This document shows positions 6,620 through 12,969 of a DNA stretch of 12,969 nt, in pieces. The position numbers and the translations under genes are program-made. Under the pieces are notes generated by a model. That model saw only the letters and a program-made list of their open reading frames with translations. It was not told the DNA's origin and searched no databases. The stretch covers positions 1-12,969 of the forward strand of contig URGV01000050.1 in NCBI GenBank assembly GCA_900547455.1. Direction: 5' to 3'. The number at the start of each line of letters is the position of its first letter. Within the stretch, counting starts at the first letter, position 1. Source of the DNA: an uncultured Oscillospiraceae bacterium (GTDB lineage: Bacteria > Bacillota > Clostridia > Oscillospirales > Ruminococcaceae).

Positions 6620-7651
6620 TTATTCCGTTATATCCTCTGTTTTGGTTTCCGCAACCAGCCGGTCAAAATCGCTCTGGTAGGTTCGATCTTGCAAAACACG
6701 AAACTTTTCAAACTCCTTCTCGGCGAAGGCTTTGGCGATGGCGGCGGTCACCTTGCCCTTATCGTGCAGAATATCTTCCTCGTTAAACTGCAAGAATGCA
6801 TCAAGGCGCTTGACCCAATCGGCCATATACATGACGTTGCCTCTGCGGGCCTGCCGTTCCGCATAGTCCAGGTACATGGTGACAATCTCGTTCAGATTTC
6901 GCATTTCCGTTTCGTTCAGATAGTTTTTGGCGACGGTGACATCCGATTTGCGGATGCGACCTTTGGGGGCGTTTTTCCATGTGGTCAGCCCCATGTTGGG
7001 CTTAGTGCTGTCGGCACGTTCGTATACGATTTCGGCTGCGGTGTGATGGGTAACCGCATAGTGAAGTTTATTCTGTACCGTGGCGAAAAACTCCTTTGTG
7101 ATGGGGCTTTCTACATCGTAGTCGGCGCTGCACTGGGAATAGATGTCCGTGATTTTCTGGTAGAATCTTCTCTCGCTGGCTCGGATGTCCCGGATACGCT
7201 CCAGCTGTTCCTCGAAATAATCCTTTCCAAAAAAGTTCTCCGGTTCGCGCAGCCGTGCATCATCCATCACATAACCCTTGATGATGAACTCCTTCAATAC
7301 TCTGCTTGCCCAAATTCGGAACATCGTTGCTTTTTTAGAGTTTACGCGGTACCCGACGGCAATAATGGCATCCAAATTATAATAATTTGTCTTGTAGCGT
7401 TTTCCGTCCGACGCAGTTGTTTCCATTTTGGAAACTACTGCGGACTCGCTCAGCTCACCGGACTCAAAAATGTTTTTCAGATGTTTGGAAATCGCTGCTT
7501 TCTGCACCTCAAACAGCTCCGCCATTTTCGCCTGTGTCAGCCAGAGGTTTTCCTGGTACAGCAAAATTTCCACTCGCACGTCTCCGTTCTCGGTTTTATA
7601 AAAGAGGATCTCTCTGGTTTCGTATGGGGTGATCCCTGGTTCATTGGTCAT
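6620..7651 (-). CDS. RhuM-family protein with N-terminal HTH
   Basis: A 343-aa soluble protein of the virulence RhuM family. After a short beta segment (ILFYKTENGDVRVEILLY), an HTH-like region WLTQAKMAELFEVQKAAISKHL (37-58) suggests DNA binding. NYYNLDAIIAVGYRVNSKKA follows, which is the most diagnostic family motif, then FRIWASRVLKEFIIKGY. The C-terminal half (about 140-343) is helical with conserved KLHYAVTHHTAAEIVYERAD. The name comes from a Salmonella pathogenicity-island gene, but the molecular function is unproven; relatives often sit in accessory DNA and near restriction-modification loci. Its ATG overlaps the end of the upstream gene by 11 bases, so translation is probably coupled. 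It is the last gene of the minus-strand cargo operon. Confidence 0.88.
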   Translation of the reverse strand: MTNEPGITPYETREILFYKTENGDVRVEILLYQENLWLTQAKMAELFEVQKAAISKHLKNIFESGELSESAVVSKMETTASDGKRYKTNYYNLDAIIAVGYRVNSKKATMFRIWASRVLKEFIIKGYVMDDARLREPENFFGKDYFEEQLERIRDIRASERRFYQKITDIYSQCSADYDVESPITKEFFATVQNKLHYAVTHHTAAEIVYERADSTKPNMGLTTWKNAPKGRIRKSDVTVAKNYLNETEMRNLNEIVTMYLDYAERQARRGNVMYMADWVKRLDAFLQFNEEDILHDKGKVTAAIAKAFAEKEFEKFRVLQDRTYQSDFDRLVAETKTEDITE

Positions 7652-8564
7652 CCTTTTTCACCTCCATTTGTCCTGCTTTTCCCCGGCTCTTATAAACATT
7701 ATACTGGTTCTTGCACCGTGCGCTGCAAAAAGCGGCGTTGGCGCGGCTCGACATAAACACCTTCTGGCAGTGCTTGCACAGCCGCAGCGGTCTTGCATCA
7801 TCCACCAGCAGAAAGCTGAACATCATCTGGATGCCCAGCAAAAGCGAGTGGAAATCCCAGTAAATCGTCGGTTTTTCCAGCAGCTCGATGTGATAACTGG
7901 GCGCGATGCCGCCAAAGGCTGCCATTGCCTTGCGGTACAGGTTGCGGGTTTCCTCATCGATGGAATCATAATCGTGGTAATACAAAATAGAGGTTGTCAG
8001 CGTGAAGGCCCAGTCCTTGAACTGCTGCGCCACCCAGTCGTAGGGTTCCGCATACGCCCGCTGGAAGCTCATCGTTTTTGCCATCGGCTCATCGGCAAAG
8101 GTCATGGTCAGCGCAATCATCGTGCGGTCGTTTGAAACTGTCCAGTCGGATTCCACGCCCTTTTTTACAACATCCAGCTTGTCAAAGGGATAGAACAGCG
8201 CCAGGTACTCCTCCGTCTCCATCGTCTCCGCCTTGATGAAGTGGTTCTTCGGCAGGTAGACTGCCTCGTAGTCCATGAAAGACGGCGTGGTGGGCAGCGC
8301 CGTCATTAGGCCCAGCAGGCCGTACTTTCTGACAAATTCCAAAATTGCCGTCTCTACGTCCACGTCCGTCCGGCGGCCCATCATCAGCATCCCCACATTG
8401 AGGGCGTCCAGCACCATACCGGACATCTCCTTCATGGGGTTATACACATCGGGCTTCGCATCTTTGGCCGGTGTGATGTACCGCTTCCCATCGGCGGCAG
8501 TTTTCAGTTCATAGCGGTCATACCGAACCCAATGGGAACGAGACTGTTCAAACAGATTCTTCAT
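7641..8564 (-). CDS. Cargo protein of unknown function with C-terminal zinc ribbon
   Basis: A 307-aa soluble protein. The first 250 or so residues are alpha/beta with no motif I can name, including DVDVETAILEFVRKYGLLGL and a central LALFYPFDKLD segment; it may belong to the DUF6076-like group, from recall only. The C-terminus has a clear zinc ribbon CKHCQKVF...NAAFCSARC (Cys263, 266, 280, 284) followed by a basic tail. The pattern recalls CGNR-type RNA/DNA-binding zinc fingers. ATG 8564 is preferred over TTG 8585 because TGAGGG precedes it at good spacing and starts at the stop of the DUF6429 gene. It is 11 bases after that gene and overlaps the RhuM gene by 11 bases. Confidence 0.75.
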   Translation of the reverse strand: MKNLFEQSRSHWVRYDRYELKTAADGKRYITPAKDAKPDVYNPMKEMSGMVLDALNVGMLMMGRRTDVDVETAILEFVRKYGLLGLMTALPTTPSFMDYEAVYLPKNHFIKAETMETEEYLALFYPFDKLDVVKKGVESDWTVSNDRTMIALTMTFADEPMAKTMSFQRAYAEPYDWVAQQFKDWAFTLTTSILYYHDYDSIDEETRNLYRKAMAAFGGIAPSYHIELLEKPTIYWDFHSLLLGIQMMFSFLLVDDARPLRLCKHCQKVFMSSRANAAFCSARCKNQYNVYKSRGKAGQMEVKKDDQ

Positions 8565-8575
8565 GTCACCGTCCC

Positions 8576-8815
8576 TCACTTCCAATCGTCAATACCATAT
8601 TTTTCGAGCAGCGACCGAGCGTACTCCTTGCCTGTCTCTGTCCAATAGACGCTCTTGCTCCTGCGGCTGCCCTGACGGATCAAATCTTCATCGTCCAACC
8701 CATTCAGCACATCAAAATCATAGCCTTTCCAGGCATAAAAGTTTTTTGCCTCGGCAAACTTTTCCCGCTCACAAAAACGGGAAAGGTAAATCAGCATCAT
8801 CGTCAGCTCTTTCAT
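8576..8815 (-). CDS. DUF6429-like small protein
   Basis: A 79-aa soluble protein resembling DUF6429. It begins KELTMMLIYLSRFCE, then AWKGYDFDVLNGLDDEDLI and SRRSKSVYWTETG, which together look like a small winged-helix fold of one domain. This suggests a nucleic-acid-binding or adaptor role but proves none. ATG 8815 is the only in-frame start but has only a weak AGG before it. The strong AAGGAGGGGGG lies 26 bases further upstream in front of an out-of-frame ATG (8841). The reading frame continues upstream with plausible residues (GTYEAKQA) but no start codon. It may therefore be translationally coupled to a 9-codon leader or carry a one-base deletion near its true start. Confidence 0.72.
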   Translation of the reverse strand: MKELTMMLIYLSRFCEREKFAEAKNFYAWKGYDFDVLNGLDDEDLIRQGSRRSKSVYWTETGKEYARSLLEKYGIDDWK

Positions 8816-8841
8816 GGCCTGCTTAGCTTCGTATGTTCCAT
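8812..8841 (-). CDS. Nine-codon leader ORF upstream of the DUF6429 gene
   Basis: ATG at 8841 follows an excellent Shine-Dalgarno (AAGGAGGGGGG, 5-base gap). It encodes MEHTKLSRP and stops at TGA, which overlaps the ATG of the next gene as ATGA. This is the classic layout for translational coupling. It could equally be the remnant of the real start after loss of one A in GGAAC, which would fuse it in frame with the DUF6429 protein. Confidence 0.45.
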   Translation of the reverse strand: MEHTKLSRP

Positions 8842-8886
8842 GACTTCCCCCCTCCTTGTACTGCGTAACCCATTTCTATATTCTTT

Positions 8887-8915
8887 ATATTACTCTCTGT
8901 CCTTGTCGCCGTCAA
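8887..8915 (-). promoter_or_regulatory. Promoter of the DUF6429/zinc-ribbon/RhuM genes
   Basis: On the minus strand TTGACG (8910-8915), 17 bases, TAATAT (8887-8892). It lies inside the last codons and stop of the sigma-like gene. No terminator follows that gene, so transcripts from further upstream may also read through. Confidence 0.75.
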
Positions 8916-9753
8916 GGGCGGCTTTTTTCTTGCGACGTTTGGTCTTGTTCTCCCGGCGTATCACGGCGTCCTTGCCCTTTTCCCCAAGCAACGCAGCATA
9001 TTCCTCCAAGAATTGCCGCTCTCGCAGCGTCAGGCTTTTCCCCTCGTCCTGCATCTGGCAGAGATGGGCATACAGCCTCTTTTGCAGTTTCTTTTGGATG
9101 GTGTTGCGCACCTTGCGGATGTTTCGGTCAGACTGGCCGCGCAACTGCGCCAGCTGGGTGGTGCTGTATAGCCGAATAGAAAGAAAATAGAGGATTTCCT
9201 TGTGTTCCTCGCTCAGTTCCTCGATCATCTGTGAAAGAAACGCATTGGCCGTCAGCTGGTGCATCTCGTAGGGGCAGTCAAAAAGAATGTCCAGGAATTT
9301 TCCGCTGCACAGCTGCCGCACCGCCGGATTGTTCAGCCAGCGTGGCACGATCTTCGGCTCCGGCATCGCCTGATATTCCAACGGCACATCGCCCCGCAGG
9401 TTCTCGTGATCCCGTTCCCGGCGCTCCCGGTTGCGGTCGAGTTTGTTCCATTCCTCCACCACAATGGCGAAGTCCTCTGCCGTTCGGGCAGCATCCTCCA
9501 ACCGGCGCAGCGCCTCGGCCTTCAGCTCCCGTTTCAGCCGTTTTTCGCTGGTGGAGGCGGCTTCTTCCTCCGCGTCCTCCAGCTCAGCGTCATAGTCGAT
9601 GGGGCGCTCGTCCTGCTCCAGCTCGCTTTCCAGCTCTACGGCGCGTTCCTGTGCCAGCTCCTGCGCCAGCGTATCGTCCTCCAGCGCATCGTCCCAACCG
9701 GCGAAGCCATCCGCCGCATCCAAAAGGCCGTCATCGTCCAGTATCAGCGCCAT
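8890..9753 (-). CDS. Sigma-70 region 4-like regulatory protein
   Basis: A 287-aa soluble protein in three parts. The first is a strongly acidic N-terminus (about 1-70, with repeated D/E). The middle (about 70-125) is a charged, probably coiled-coil helix. The third (178-230) looks like sigma-70 region 4, running LSEEHKEILYFL...TTQLAQLRGQSDRNIRKVRNTIQKKL, the usual HTH that reads -35 boxes. The tail is very basic (TKRRKKKAA). No region 2 is seen, so it is unlikely to be a complete sigma factor; it may be an accessory or anti/co-sigma-like regulator of the element. ATG 9753 follows GGGAGGCGAGG; an extension to 9855 lacks a ribosome binding site. It is divergent from tnpW-recombinase and probably co-transcribed with the three cargo genes downstream. 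A minus-strand promoter upstream was not clear. Confidence 0.68.
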   Translation of the reverse strand: MALILDDDGLLDAADGFAGWDDALEDDTLAQELAQERAVELESELEQDERPIDYDAELEDAEEEAASTSEKRLKRELKAEALRRLEDAARTAEDFAIVVEEWNKLDRNRERRERDHENLRGDVPLEYQAMPEPKIVPRWLNNPAVRQLCSGKFLDILFDCPYEMHQLTANAFLSQMIEELSEEHKEILYFLSIRLYSTTQLAQLRGQSDRNIRKVRNTIQKKLQKRLYAHLCQMQDEGKSLTLRERQFLEEYAALLGEKGKDAVIRRENKTKRRKKKAALDGDKDRE

Positions 9754-10008
9754 GACCTCGCCTCCCTCAAAAAATAATTTTGTGTTTTTAAGAAAATGGT
9801 TCCGTTTTACACCCGCTTTTTCTCCTATCAGTAGAGGGAGTAACCTGAATAGCAATCAAACAGATTACAAGACAGCTGACAGGCAAGGAAAGGAGGAACC
9901 GCGCCATGCTGATGCACCGCAAATAGCTGTGCGGATTGACAGTTACACAAAACGGAACTATTCACATTATACAACGGCTGCGCCTCGGGCGCAAGAAAGA
10001 GAGGTTCA
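9754..10008. other. Divergent control region between the sigma-like gene and tnpW
   Basis: This gene-free stretch holds a 6-codon mini-ORF (9906-9926) with a good AAAGGAGG in front. It also holds a small stem ccgca/tgcgg (9917-9934), a TTGACA box (9936-9941), and a perfect hairpin tgcgcc-TCG-ggcgca (9979-9993) just before the tnpW Shine-Dalgarno sequence. The TTGACAGTTAC stretch recurs inverted in the tnpV leader. Confidence 0.5.
9936..9964 (+). promoter_or_regulatory. Possible tnpW promoter
   Basis: A perfect TTGACA (9936-9941) is followed after 17 bases by TATTCA (9959-9964), a weak -10. The start would be about 9971, placing the tgcgcc/ggcgca hairpin at the 5' end of the transcript. Confidence 0.45.
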
Positions 10009-10212
10009 ATGGCAGAAACGAAGGGCATCTTTTTGACACGGCACATCGGCAAAACCACCTACAAGGTGCGTGTCCATCTCAGCGAAACCGCAAACGAGAC
10101 GATGGAAGATAAAATTTTGCGGCTGATCCGCAATGATGGGCTGGCAATGGACGGGGAATGTGGTATAATGGAATTGCCACAAATGAGCCGTCAGTCTGAA
10201 AGGAGCGCCTGA
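10009..10212 (+). CDS. tnpW: Transposon-encoded protein TnpW
   Basis: A 67-aa protein matching the TnpW family: IGKTTYKVRVHLSETANETMEDKILRLI (about 13-40) is the diagnostic block, a beta-strand followed by a helix. The role of TnpW in Tn4451-like elements is not established. GAAAGAGAGG lies 4 bases before the ATG. It is separated from the recombinase gene by a single base and shares its transcript. The recombinase Shine-Dalgarno and a likely internal promoter lie in its 3' end. The last 25 residues after the conserved block appear variable. Confidence 0.88.
   Translation: MAETKGIFLTRHIGKTTYKVRVHLSETANETMEDKILRLIRNDGLAMDGECGIMELPQMSRQSERSA
10141..10169 (+). promoter_or_regulatory. Internal promoter for the recombinase, framed by an inverted repeat
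   Basis: CTGGCA (10141-10146), 17 bases, perfect TATAAT (10164-10169) with TGG in front (extended -10). The 7-base arms tggcaat (10142-10148) and attgcca (10173-10179) bracket the promoter from the -35 to near the start, as an operator could. It would drive the recombinase without tnpW. Confidence 0.6.
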
Positions 10213-10213
10213 T

Positions 10214-12184
10214 ATGGCAACCAGACAGACGGAAGAAAAAATAACTGCGCTCTATGAGCGCCTGTCCCGTGACGATGACGTTGCGGGCGACTCGAACTCC
10301 ATTCTGAACCAGAAACGGTATCTCGAAAGCTATGCAAAGCAGCGGGGCTACACCAACATTGTCCACTATACGGATGATGGATGGTCGGGCGGCAATTTTG
10401 AGCGTCCGGGCTGGAAACGCCTGGTCGCCGACATTGAGGCCGGGAAGGTGGCCCACCTGCTGTGCAAAGACCTCAGTCGGATCGGTCGTAATTACCTGCA
10501 AACCGGCTTTTATACCGAGATCATGTTCCGGCAGTATGGGGTTCATTTTATTGCTGTCGCCAACAATATTGACAGCGATGAACAGGAAAGCAGTGAATTT
10601 GCGCCGTTTTTGAATATCATGAACGAGTGGTATCTGCGCGACCAGTCCAAGAAGGTGGCGGCAGCCTACCGGGTGAAGGGCAAGGCGGGCAAGCCGACCA
10701 CCAACAACGCCATCTACGGCTACAAGAAAGACCCGGAGGACAAGGACCACTGGCTGGTGGATGAGGAAGCTGCCGCTGTGGTGCGGCGAATCTTCCGGCT
10801 GGCGGTGGAGGGGCACGGCCCCTATGACATCTCCAAGCTGCTCACGGCGGAGAAGGTGGAGTGTCCCGGCCACTACATGGCGCGGCAGCGGGAGGCGCAG
10901 CACAGGCCGGGCAAGCGGAAGGGCCAGTCCGCGCTGGATAAAAACCGCCCCTATGACTGGTATGGGAACACGGTCAGCACCATGCTGGAGCGGCCGGAGT
11001 ACATGGGCCACACGGTCAACTTCCGTTCCTCCAAAAAGTCCTACCGGGACAAGAGGGTGAAGAACGCCCCGGAAGATTGGCTGATCTTTGAGAACACCCA
11101 CGAGGCCATTGTTGACCCGGAGACATGGCAACTGGCCCAGCAGATAAAGCGGACGGTGCGCCGGACGGACACCACCGGCGTTGCCAACCCCTTCACCGGC
11201 CTGGTGTTCTGCGCCGACTGCGGGGCGAAGATGTACAATCATCGCGGAATCCGCAAAAAGGCCAACGGCAAAGAATATCCCAGCGATTTCTATAACTGCT
11301 CCACCTACTGCCTGACCATTGAGCGGGAAACAAAGCAGTGTTTTTCCCACAATGTCAGCACCAAAGCCTTGAACGAGTTGGTGCTGGAAACCATCCGAAC
11401 CACCGCCAGCTATGCCATTTCCAACCGCGAGGAATTTATCCGGAAGGTGCGCAGCATCTCCCAGGTGCGCCAGCAGGAGGCCGCCAAAGAGTTGAAGCGC
11501 AAGGTGGCTAAGGCCAAAAAGCGCATCGCAGAGCTGGATATGCTCATTAAAAAGCTGTACGAAACCTATGCGATGGGCAAACTGGAGGAAAAGCGGTTCG
11601 AGATGCTGTCCGCTGAATATGAGAAGGAGCAGGACGAACTGGAACAGACTCTTGCCAGCGATCAGGCCGACCTTGACCAGTTCAACGAGGACACCGACCG
11701 CGCCGACAAGTTCCTGGCCCTGGCCAAAAAGTACACGGATTTTTCCGAGCTTACCGCGCCGATGATCAACGAGTTTGTGGAGAAGATCATGGTTCATGCG
11801 CCCGACCGCAGCTCCGGCGAACGCATCCAGGAGATTGAGATTTATCTCAAGTTCATCGGCAAATTCGATGTCCCCATGCCGGAGCCGACCCCGGAAGAAT
11901 TGGCCGCAGAGGAAAAGCGCCGCCAGAAGCGCATCCGTGACCATGAGAAGTATCTGCGGCAGAAGGAACGCAAGAAAAAGATTGCCGAGGGGCAGATCGT
12001 GCCGGGCGAACCGTATGCGCTTGTGTGCCAGTGCTGCGGGGAAACCTTCCACTCCATCCGCCCCAACGCCAAGTTCTGTACGCCCGCCTGCCGACAGCGG
12101 TTCTACCGCCAGCAAAAGCGAGAGCTTTCGCCACCGGATGCAGTATCCGAGCTGGAACCGATGGAAACCAGCAAAACCGCATAA
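10214..12184 (+). CDS. Large serine recombinase (TnpX/TndX-like), with an additional C-terminal zinc ribbon
   Basis: A 656-aa site-specific recombinase that excises and inserts the element through a serine-DNA link at a two-base core. The resolvase domain has the nucleophile Ser18 in YERLSRDDD and the arginine motif DLSRIGRN (86-93). The recombinase domain (about 165-320) leads to a zinc ribbon starting FCADCG (Cys333, 336, then Cys362/366/376). A long coiled coil (about 395-500) is followed by a DUF4368-like block (YTDFSELTAPMINEFVEKI). Past this lies a basic linker and a second zinc ribbon, Cys605/608/622/626, with spacing C-x2-C-x13-C-x3-C. AAAGGAG is 8 bases before the ATG, and the gene begins one base after tnpW. 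A perfect terminator follows. Integration into the asparaginase operon is inferred to be its work. Confidence 0.95.
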   Translation: MATRQTEEKITALYERLSRDDDVAGDSNSILNQKRYLESYAKQRGYTNIVHYTDDGWSGGNFERPGWKRLVADIEAGKVAHLLCKDLSRIGRNYLQTGFYTEIMFRQYGVHFIAVANNIDSDEQESSEFAPFLNIMNEWYLRDQSKKVAAAYRVKGKAGKPTTNNAIYGYKKDPEDKDHWLVDEEAAAVVRRIFRLAVEGHGPYDISKLLTAEKVECPGHYMARQREAQHRPGKRKGQSALDKNRPYDWYGNTVSTMLERPEYMGHTVNFRSSKKSYRDKRVKNAPEDWLIFENTHEAIVDPETWQLAQQIKRTVRRTDTTGVANPFTGLVFCADCGAKMYNHRGIRKKANGKEYPSDFYNCSTYCLTIERETKQCFSHNVSTKALNELVLETIRTTASYAISNREEFIRKVRSISQVRQQEAAKELKRKVAKAKKRIAELDMLIKKLYETYAMGKLEEKRFEMLSAEYEKEQDELEQTLASDQADLDQFNEDTDRADKFLALAKKYTDFSELTAPMINEFVEKIMVHAPDRSSGERIQEIEIYLKFIGKFDVPMPEPTPEELAAEEKRRQKRIRDHEKYLRQKERKKKIAEGQIVPGEPYALVCQCCGETFHSIRPNAKFCTPACRQRFYRQQKRELSPPDAVSELEPMETSKTA

Positions 12185-12194
12185 CACCGAACAC

Positions 12195-12227
12195 AGCGGC
12201 TTGCCCGATGAGGGCAGGCCGCTTTTT
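12195..12227 (+). terminator. Intrinsic terminator after the recombinase
   Basis: The arms agcggcttgccc (12195-12206) and gggcaggccgct (12212-12223) pair with one G-T wobble around loop gatga, followed by a T5 run. It separates the recombinase from the replication genes. Confidence 0.88.
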
Positions 12228-12253
12228 CTATGCCTAAATATGGAGGTACTATT

Positions 12254-12874
12254 TTGACGTTATTTGAAACTGTGAAAAACTCTGTTACCGTGAAGCAGGC
12301 CGCCGAATACTACGGCTGTAAGGTCAACCGGGGCGATATGATCTGCTGCCCCTTCCATGATGACCGGCATCCCAGCATGAAGCTGAATGAGGATTACTTT
12401 TATTGTTTTGGCTGCGGGGAAACCGGCGATGTGATTGACTTTGTGGCGCGGCTGTTCGGCCTGAGCGGCTACGAGGCAGCAAAGAAGCTGGCCTATGACT
12501 TCGGTATTGACCCGGACAAGCCCCCGGCAGCGGTAGCACTGAACAAACCGTACCCGCTGGCGCGGGCCTTCCGCAACGATGAGATGTACTGCCAGCGGGT
12601 GCTGTGCGACTACCTGCATCTGCTGGAACGCTGGAAGGTCGAGTACGCCCCACAATCGCCGGAGGACGAACTGGATGACCGCTTTGTGGAGGCGTGCCAG
12701 ATGATGGAGTATGTAAACTACTTGTTAGACGTGTTCACGTTTGAAGAATTGGAGCAGCGCGTGAAGGCAGTGGACATACTGCTGAAAGACGGAGGCATCG
12801 CCGCGCTGGAACAGCGGCTCAAACGTCTGGAGAAGGAGGTGTGCCACCGTGATGAAGAACGAGCAATCGCGTGA
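12254..12874 (+). CDS. CHC2 zinc-finger protein (DnaG-type primase N-terminal domain)
   Basis: A 206-aa protein whose first 90 residues are the zinc-binding domain of DnaG-type primases: CPFHDDRHPS (Cys32, His35) and YCFGCGETGDVIDFV (Cys51, Cys54). This domain helps primases find template. There is no TOPRIM catalytic domain; the rest (about 90-206) is helical and acidic/basic mixed. It probably works with the product of the next gene in replicating the excised element. The start is set at TTG 12254 because TGGAGGT lies 7 bases upstream and the N-terminus then reads MTLFETVKNSVTVKQAAEYY. The in-frame ATG at 12230 is in the U-tract of the recombinase terminator. It overlaps the next gene by 26 bases. 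Confidence 0.85.
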   Translation: MTLFETVKNSVTVKQAAEYYGCKVNRGDMICCPFHDDRHPSMKLNEDYFYCFGCGETGDVIDFVARLFGLSGYEAAKKLAYDFGIDPDKPPAAVALNKPYPLARAFRNDEMYCQRVLCDYLHLLERWKVEYAPQSPEDELDDRFVEACQMMEYVNYLLDVFTFEELEQRVKAVDILLKDGGIAALEQRLKRLEKEVCHRDEERAIA

Positions 12875-12969
12875 GGTCAACCAGCCCATCTGGTTTGACG
12901 GTAAGAGCATCAACGAAGCCCTGTTTTGTGATGATTTTCTCGGCAGACACAAAATCATCTACACAAACG
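12849..12969 (+). CDS. Start of a probable P4-type primase/helicase gene (cut by window end)
   Basis: Only about 40 residues are visible, beginning MMKNEQSREVNQPIWFDGKS and continuing through EALFCDDFLGRHKIIYTN. They resemble the N-terminus of phage/plasmid P4-family primase-helicases paired with CHC2 proteins in Clostridia elements; this is from recall and context, as no helicase motif lies in the visible part. GTG 12849 is 9 bases after GGAGG and is favoured, but the adjacent ATG 12852 is possible. It overlaps the CHC2 gene, indicating coupled translation. Confidence 0.5.
   Translation, partial: MMKNEQSREVNQPIWFDGKSINEALFCDDFLGRHKIIYTN

Larger units (their letters stand above)
5757..12969. 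mobile_element. Tn4451/TnpX-like integrative element, left part (right end beyond window)
   Basis: The element carries tnpV, tnpW and a TnpX/TndX-like large serine recombinase, plus a CHC2/primase replication pair and a four-gene minus-strand cargo operon. Its left end is placed at the palindrome where the third gene of the asparaginase operon is interrupted. No relaxase, oriT, coupling protein or conjugation gene appears in the visible part, so mobilisable element versus full ICE cannot be decided. The boundary is accurate to a few bases at best. Confidence 0.8.

Noticed and set aside
6689..7756. 355-aa open frame opposite the RhuM gene
   Set aside because: Antisense shadow; it crosses the overlap of two coupled minus-strand genes.
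10079..12187. 702-aa open frame on the minus strand opposite the recombinase
   Set aside because: Antisense shadow; low-complexity composition and no start signal.
12230..12253. ATG start for the CHC2 gene
   Set aside because: It lies directly after the recombinase terminator stem with no ribosome binding site; TTG 12254 has TGGAGGT at 7 bases and a natural N-terminus.
1..12969. CRISPR array, tRNA or rRNA genes
   Set aside because: No regularly spaced identical repeats and no cloverleaf or ribosomal RNA sequence was seen on either strand.

Overview
The window looks like a moderately GC-rich Firmicute of class Clostridia, probably a gut Oscillospiraceae/Ruminococcaceae-type organism. The evidence is the strong AGGAGG ribosome binding sites, sigma-A-type promoters, a NiaR regulator, an EF-G2 paralogue, and a TnpV/TnpW/TnpX-type element typical of that group. 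The genus is inference, not something seen.

Bases 1-5759 are chromosomal backbone. They hold a stem-loop repeat cluster at the left edge and an EF-G-like translational GTPase (minus strand). A 480-base gap follows, with a possible small RNA. Then come a NiaR-type NAD repressor (plus), a DUF2007 protein (minus), and a plus-strand operon of type I asparaginase and a PflX-like radical SAM protein. A third gene of that operon breaks off after 18 codons.

From about 5757 to the right edge lies part of a mobile element of the Tn4451/TnpX large-serine-recombinase kind; its right end is outside the window. The left tip has a 50-base interrupted palindrome, the likely attachment/binding site, followed by tnpV and a DUF6809-like gene. 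A bidirectional terminator separates these from a minus-strand cargo operon: sigma-70 region-4-like protein, DUF6429-like protein, a zinc-ribbon protein of unknown function, and a RhuM-family protein. Divergent to it run tnpW and the large serine recombinase (656 aa), then a strong terminator, a CHC2 zinc-finger primase-like gene, and the start of a gene that is probably the P4-type primase/helicase of the same replication module.

The best candidate for an undescribed system is the minus-strand cargo operon (6620-9753). Its genes are tightly coupled and transcribed against the recombination genes. One member carries a C-terminal zinc ribbon with exactly the spacing of the extra zinc ribbon at the recombinase C-terminus, and the operon is headed by a promoter-recognition-like protein. 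A regulatory or defence role is inference only. Other points worth checking are the promoter inside tnpW framed by an inverted repeat, the out-of-frame upstream start of the DUF6429 gene, and the covarying hairpins next to fusA2.
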